From a virus, in IMG/VR virus record IMGVR_UViG_3300042549_002361, positions 1 through 59,482 of that record: a stretch of DNA of 59,482 nucleotides. One strand, 5' to 3'. Shown in pieces: positions 57,601 to 59,482 of the stretch. Both the position numbers and the translations under genes were made by a program. The notes under the pieces were generated by a model. The model saw only the letters and a program-made list of their open reading frames with translations, did no database searches and was not told where the DNA came from. Numbering within the stretch: the first letter of the stretch is position 1; each line of letters begins with the position of its first letter.

Positions 57601-59482
57601 GTTACATACTTGCTTGTTTCAGGATCAATTCGTCTTTCAGCAATATACTTGTCCGGCCAGCGCGGTGTTCCGTTACCGTTCCAGTTCTGCGGAAGTGCCT
57701 TACTTTCAACCCACTCACAAATAGTGACTGCACTGCCTGGGAAAGTGCGACCCCAGTTAACCCAACGCTCGCGGTTTGAACCCTGCTCGTACCACATGTA
57801 CTTGATAGTGCTAGTGTCCCACCATACCTTACCAACATTATTAACACCAAATCGTGTGCGAGCATTATTATAGTTTACCGGATCGTTTTCAGCAATATAA
57901 TGAATTTCATTTTGAATGAATCCAGGTAGTACACCTTTAAACGGATCCCATAGATCAAACTGCACAGTCTTGTTACCAGTATCCGGATCATACATTAGTG
58001 CGTTCTTAACATAGTTGGTATCGACCATAGGGGTCTGCCAACGTTGTGGTGTGCCGTTTTCCAAATATGCCCAGCCACCTGGTGTAAAATCAGGCATTGA
58101 GATATTAGCCGGATCTAAGTTAACGTATTGGTCAATCCAAACATTAGCTAATTCATCTCCGTCTTGTTCCAGATCTGATAGATAAATTTTATTTTCATTG
58201 TAGTCAGATACATTGTTATAGCGTTGACTTTCGAACACAAACACATTTACATTTTGATTTTTTTGTCCTTGTAGTGTTACTGTGTTTCCAAAAATATTTC
58301 TAATGTCATACTTATAGTATTCTCTTACATATGTTATGCCACCATCTGCTCCAAACCCTGTGTTTTGTAGTTCAGGATTTAATCTAGTTGATACATATTT
58401 CTCTGGATCAGGGATAATTGGTCCGTCAGTTTTAATTGAGTCAACACACAATAGTGAAAGAATAGTTGGGGGTGCTGCTTGAGCTGCAAGAGCTTCAGTG
58501 GTTGTGTATTTTGCAATGTCTTCTTGCGACAGCAGACCGAATGGTCCTGATTCGTATAGATTTTCGTATTCCTTAGCCAGCTGGCTGTCGGATAAGTTTG
58601 GCTCTACAAATTCTGCTTCAATACACAACATTCCAACATTATAGTCACCGATCTCGATTCCTAATTTTTCTGGGAACCCAGGTGTGTTTGTGTCAATATT
58701 AATACTAGGATAACTTGTTACTAGATTCAATTTGCCAACACCCGGGGCTGCAGGAATTGGTCTAAATGCGATGTCTTCAGGTAGGTAGCCAGCGCCTGCG
58801 AGTGCGTTGTTTAATGCATCAGCAAGTGTTTTGGGTACATCAATTTCGACTACCTGATCAGGTAATCCAAGATCTTCTTTAGCACGGCCTTTTTCTGAGC
58901 AATCAGGAACGTCGTCTGCGGTTAAGAATACGCGAGCACCAGTACCGCCTGCAACACGTAATGGTGTTGCATAATTTCCAAAATCAGGATCCAACGGATC
59001 AATTACTATAGCATATTGTTTAGCTAGACGTTGGCCGCCAATATCGATAGAAGTTTGCGGATCGTATGCGCCTGGTGAACCAGTATATGGTGCCCATGTC
59101 TTTGACACAGCATCGTATTTAAATTCTGGATATTGTATAGATTGTCTAGTTCCGTCGGATTTTTTAATAATATTAGGATGCTTACCGTTTATGAATGGTG
59201 GTACTGAATTATTTCCAGTACCACCATACTCAGGATGGTTTTGACCATATGGAGTATTATTTGAGTCCGAAGGATCTGCTATGCCTAGATTATTACTGTT
59301 AGCAAAGGCTGGTAGACCTAACAAGTCATAGTCATATTCTAGTGGAATACCTTGTGTCAAATCTGCCGGGAACACTTTGTACAAGCCTCTGTCAATAACA
59401 CGTAGACTTGTAATAGCACCGTTGTCGTCGACGCCAGTTACAATAAATTTAGCAACACGCAGTGGTCCTGCTAGTGACTTGT
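54648..59482 (-). CDS. Giant virion structural protein, N-terminus beyond the window
   Basis: The frame continues without a stop to the right edge (upstream residues include PLRVAKFIVTGVDDNGAITS), so the gene starts outside; more than 1,600 residues are visible. It is soluble, beta-rich and full of Tyr/Asn/Asp; the C-terminal quarter has repeated Ala/Asn/Thr stretches (TVGANQLTLTTAANTI). Such giant proteins lie beside the baseplate and tail-fibre genes of T4-like marine phages. A tail or baseplate role is inferred. It is 25 bases from the next gene. Confidence 0.75.
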   Translation of the reverse strand, partial: KSLAGPLRVAKFIVTGVDDNGAITSLRVIDRGLYKVFPADLTQGIPLEYDYDLLGLPAFANSNNLGIADPSDSNNTPYGQNHPEYGGTGNNSVPPFINGKHPNIIKKSDGTRQSIQYPEFKYDAVSKTWAPYTGSPGAYDPQTSIDIGGQRLAKQYAIVIDPLDPDFGNYATPLRVAGGTGARVFLTADDVPDCSEKGRAKEDLGLPDQVVEIDVPKTLADALNNALAGAGYLPEDIAFRPIPAAPGVGKLNLVTSYPSINIDTNTPGFPEKLGIEIGDYNVGMLCIEAEFVEPNLSDSQLAKEYENLYESGPFGLLSQEDIAKYTTTEALAAQAAPPTILSLLCVDSIKTDGPIIPDPEKYVSTRLNPELQNTGFGADGGITYVREYYKYDIRNIFGNTVTLQGQKNQNVNVFVFESQRYNNVSDYNENKIYLSDLEQDGDELANVWIDQYVNLDPANISMPDFTPGGWAYLENGTPQRWQTPMVDTNYVKNALMYDPDTGNKTVQFDLWDPFKGVLPGFIQNEIHYIAENDPVNYNNARTRFGVNNVGKVWWDTSTIKYMWYEQGSNRERWVNWGRTFPGSAVTICEWVESKALPQNWNGNGTPRWPDKYIAERRIDPETSKYVTYYYYWVQNRTIVDGRATRSLGRQFDTETIARYIANPVGYGLTMASFISDESFVLHNVSQHMKEENVIQINVSRNTTSDGIKHTAWKLVRENDNNSIIPEHISEKLIDSLCGENAIGQQVPDPTLSEVEKYGIAFRPRQTLFNDVKAARRTFRSVVNELLRDLKLETQYSSWDATLPDTLTYLERVNWYEVERVDTYRNTKIRYDNSYKPVFNVGSVGELYTLKNLPDGAVIQVKSATSDRPQLWIYVASENNFKLISIKNETLQIKPTIITAGRPGTVAYELRILLNILRNPIFNDIGLWNKVFFEMLKYAYTEQPQLSWAFKTSYLYIEKDEEDLIPTVGFRPDNFARIIEYMNEVKPFSAKIREYRDGKRPPIETIGATMVSDFDKPPYIDRELGVVRVLDDFSQNDANIMFFDNAYSNYFSITNKGDSVFRHNNTTLVFDRTNYQLTQFGHNASTTPINLSIARNIANLNQMTEAQITANVQMRAIDRIFKFDSEVRFAFAAEVSTHYNDITAGSNTSITTNATVLYDIINSGNLAVTLNLVKEKVGGGWRGETIDANVFSKVVYGLDPTTTFLTNFGWDTDAWDAYGFDRSVEVTNYEGIFSELTQGNITLRRNNETYEGFDGATFKKILYGEERPEEMVMLDPLESLIIDVYTSPYASGNTSTTPVTPSAVAVQYRMHQNLFGDTEFIRISSNKTATVTSNVYTYSTEITVDDASVFQTPRPGDPGVIWVGTERVLYERKDGNTFSQLTRGSVGTSVQDHLIKDIYNNDVTITVVEGSEEETFNRLDTNRAVWLEVGSEFYTYETYNVSTVAYANVAYAETGNANSFARANMAVSSANATVGANQLTLTTAANTIALLNQGETVAITANGNLLTAEGTSYTVSYASNVTFFYIKDIDGANNTITVEDDLFMQDGMWDYHAFDIDPLDENIAPVLNGNVTVTLEIPTLNAGANTALSLADVANADYANTESLMKFIHGI

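Noticed and set aside
1-59482. tRNA, rRNA, CRISPR, insertion sequence or integrase
   Set aside because: No cloverleaf-like block in any gap, no regularly spaced direct repeats, and no transposase or integrase motif among the frames.

Overview
The window looks like a piece of a large, AT-rich, T4-like tailed phage (myovirus) from a marine bacterium. The signs are T4/cyanophage-type structural genes at the right end, a T4 RNase H/FEN-type nuclease, folE and queE, a TIGR02466-like 2OG oxygenase, a Bax-inhibitor-like membrane protein, a MoxR/VWA pair, tightly overlapping genes, and T4-like late-promoter boxes of the form NATAAATA. The host cannot be fixed from sequence alone; SAR11-type or other marine Proteobacteria and cyanobacteria all fit. 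I see no tRNA, rRNA, CRISPR array, insertion sequence, integrase or attachment site, and no gene-free stretch longer than about 200 bases.

Left arm (1-21.56 kb, plus strand): small phage proteins, a Bax-inhibitor-like protein, a glycosyltransferase, a GalE-type epimerase, a phosphoribosyltransferase, FolE, a QueE-like radical SAM enzyme, 2OG-Fe(II) oxygenases, a FEN-family nuclease, an HNH endonuclease, a winged-helix protein, a cytidine-deaminase-family enzyme, a MoxR AAA+ ATPase with its VWA partner, and an FG-GAP repeat lipoprotein. Seven sigma70-like promoters (TTGAC(A/T), usually 16-17 nt from a TATAAT-like box) and two plus-strand hairpin terminators divide this arm into short units. 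FolE and QueE, perhaps with a QueD-like protein at 883, point to a 7-deazaguanine route.

Centre (21.56-50.8 kb, minus strand): an almost gapless run of about 27 genes, the most unusual part. It encodes eight radical SAM enzymes whose SPASM/twitch-like cysteine domain lies N-terminal to the CX3CX2C core. Around them are a NodU-type carbamoyltransferase, nucleotide-sugar dehydrogenase, NeuB-like synthase, class II aldolase, sulfotransferase-like protein, two SAM methyltransferases, an SDR-like protein, a 2OG oxygenase, several glycosyltransferase-like proteins, three SGNH/GDSL-like proteins, an Smr-domain protein and an 1100-residue protein built of about ten copies of one DxD-containing module. 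I infer a phage-carried pathway that makes or edits an unusual glycan, either on the host surface or on the virion; no substrate is visible.

Right arm (50.9-59.48 kb, minus strand): a small lipoprotein, then three tail-fibre/structural proteins and a giant virion protein that runs off the window. Two minus-strand terminators sharing a GCCAG/CTGGC stem separate this unit from the glycan cluster. Late-type promoters precede several of these genes. In four places a TAAATA box ends exactly five bases before an ATG that has no ribosome-binding site, suggesting leaderless late messages.

Sites below were located by eye, so their coordinates may be off by a base or so.
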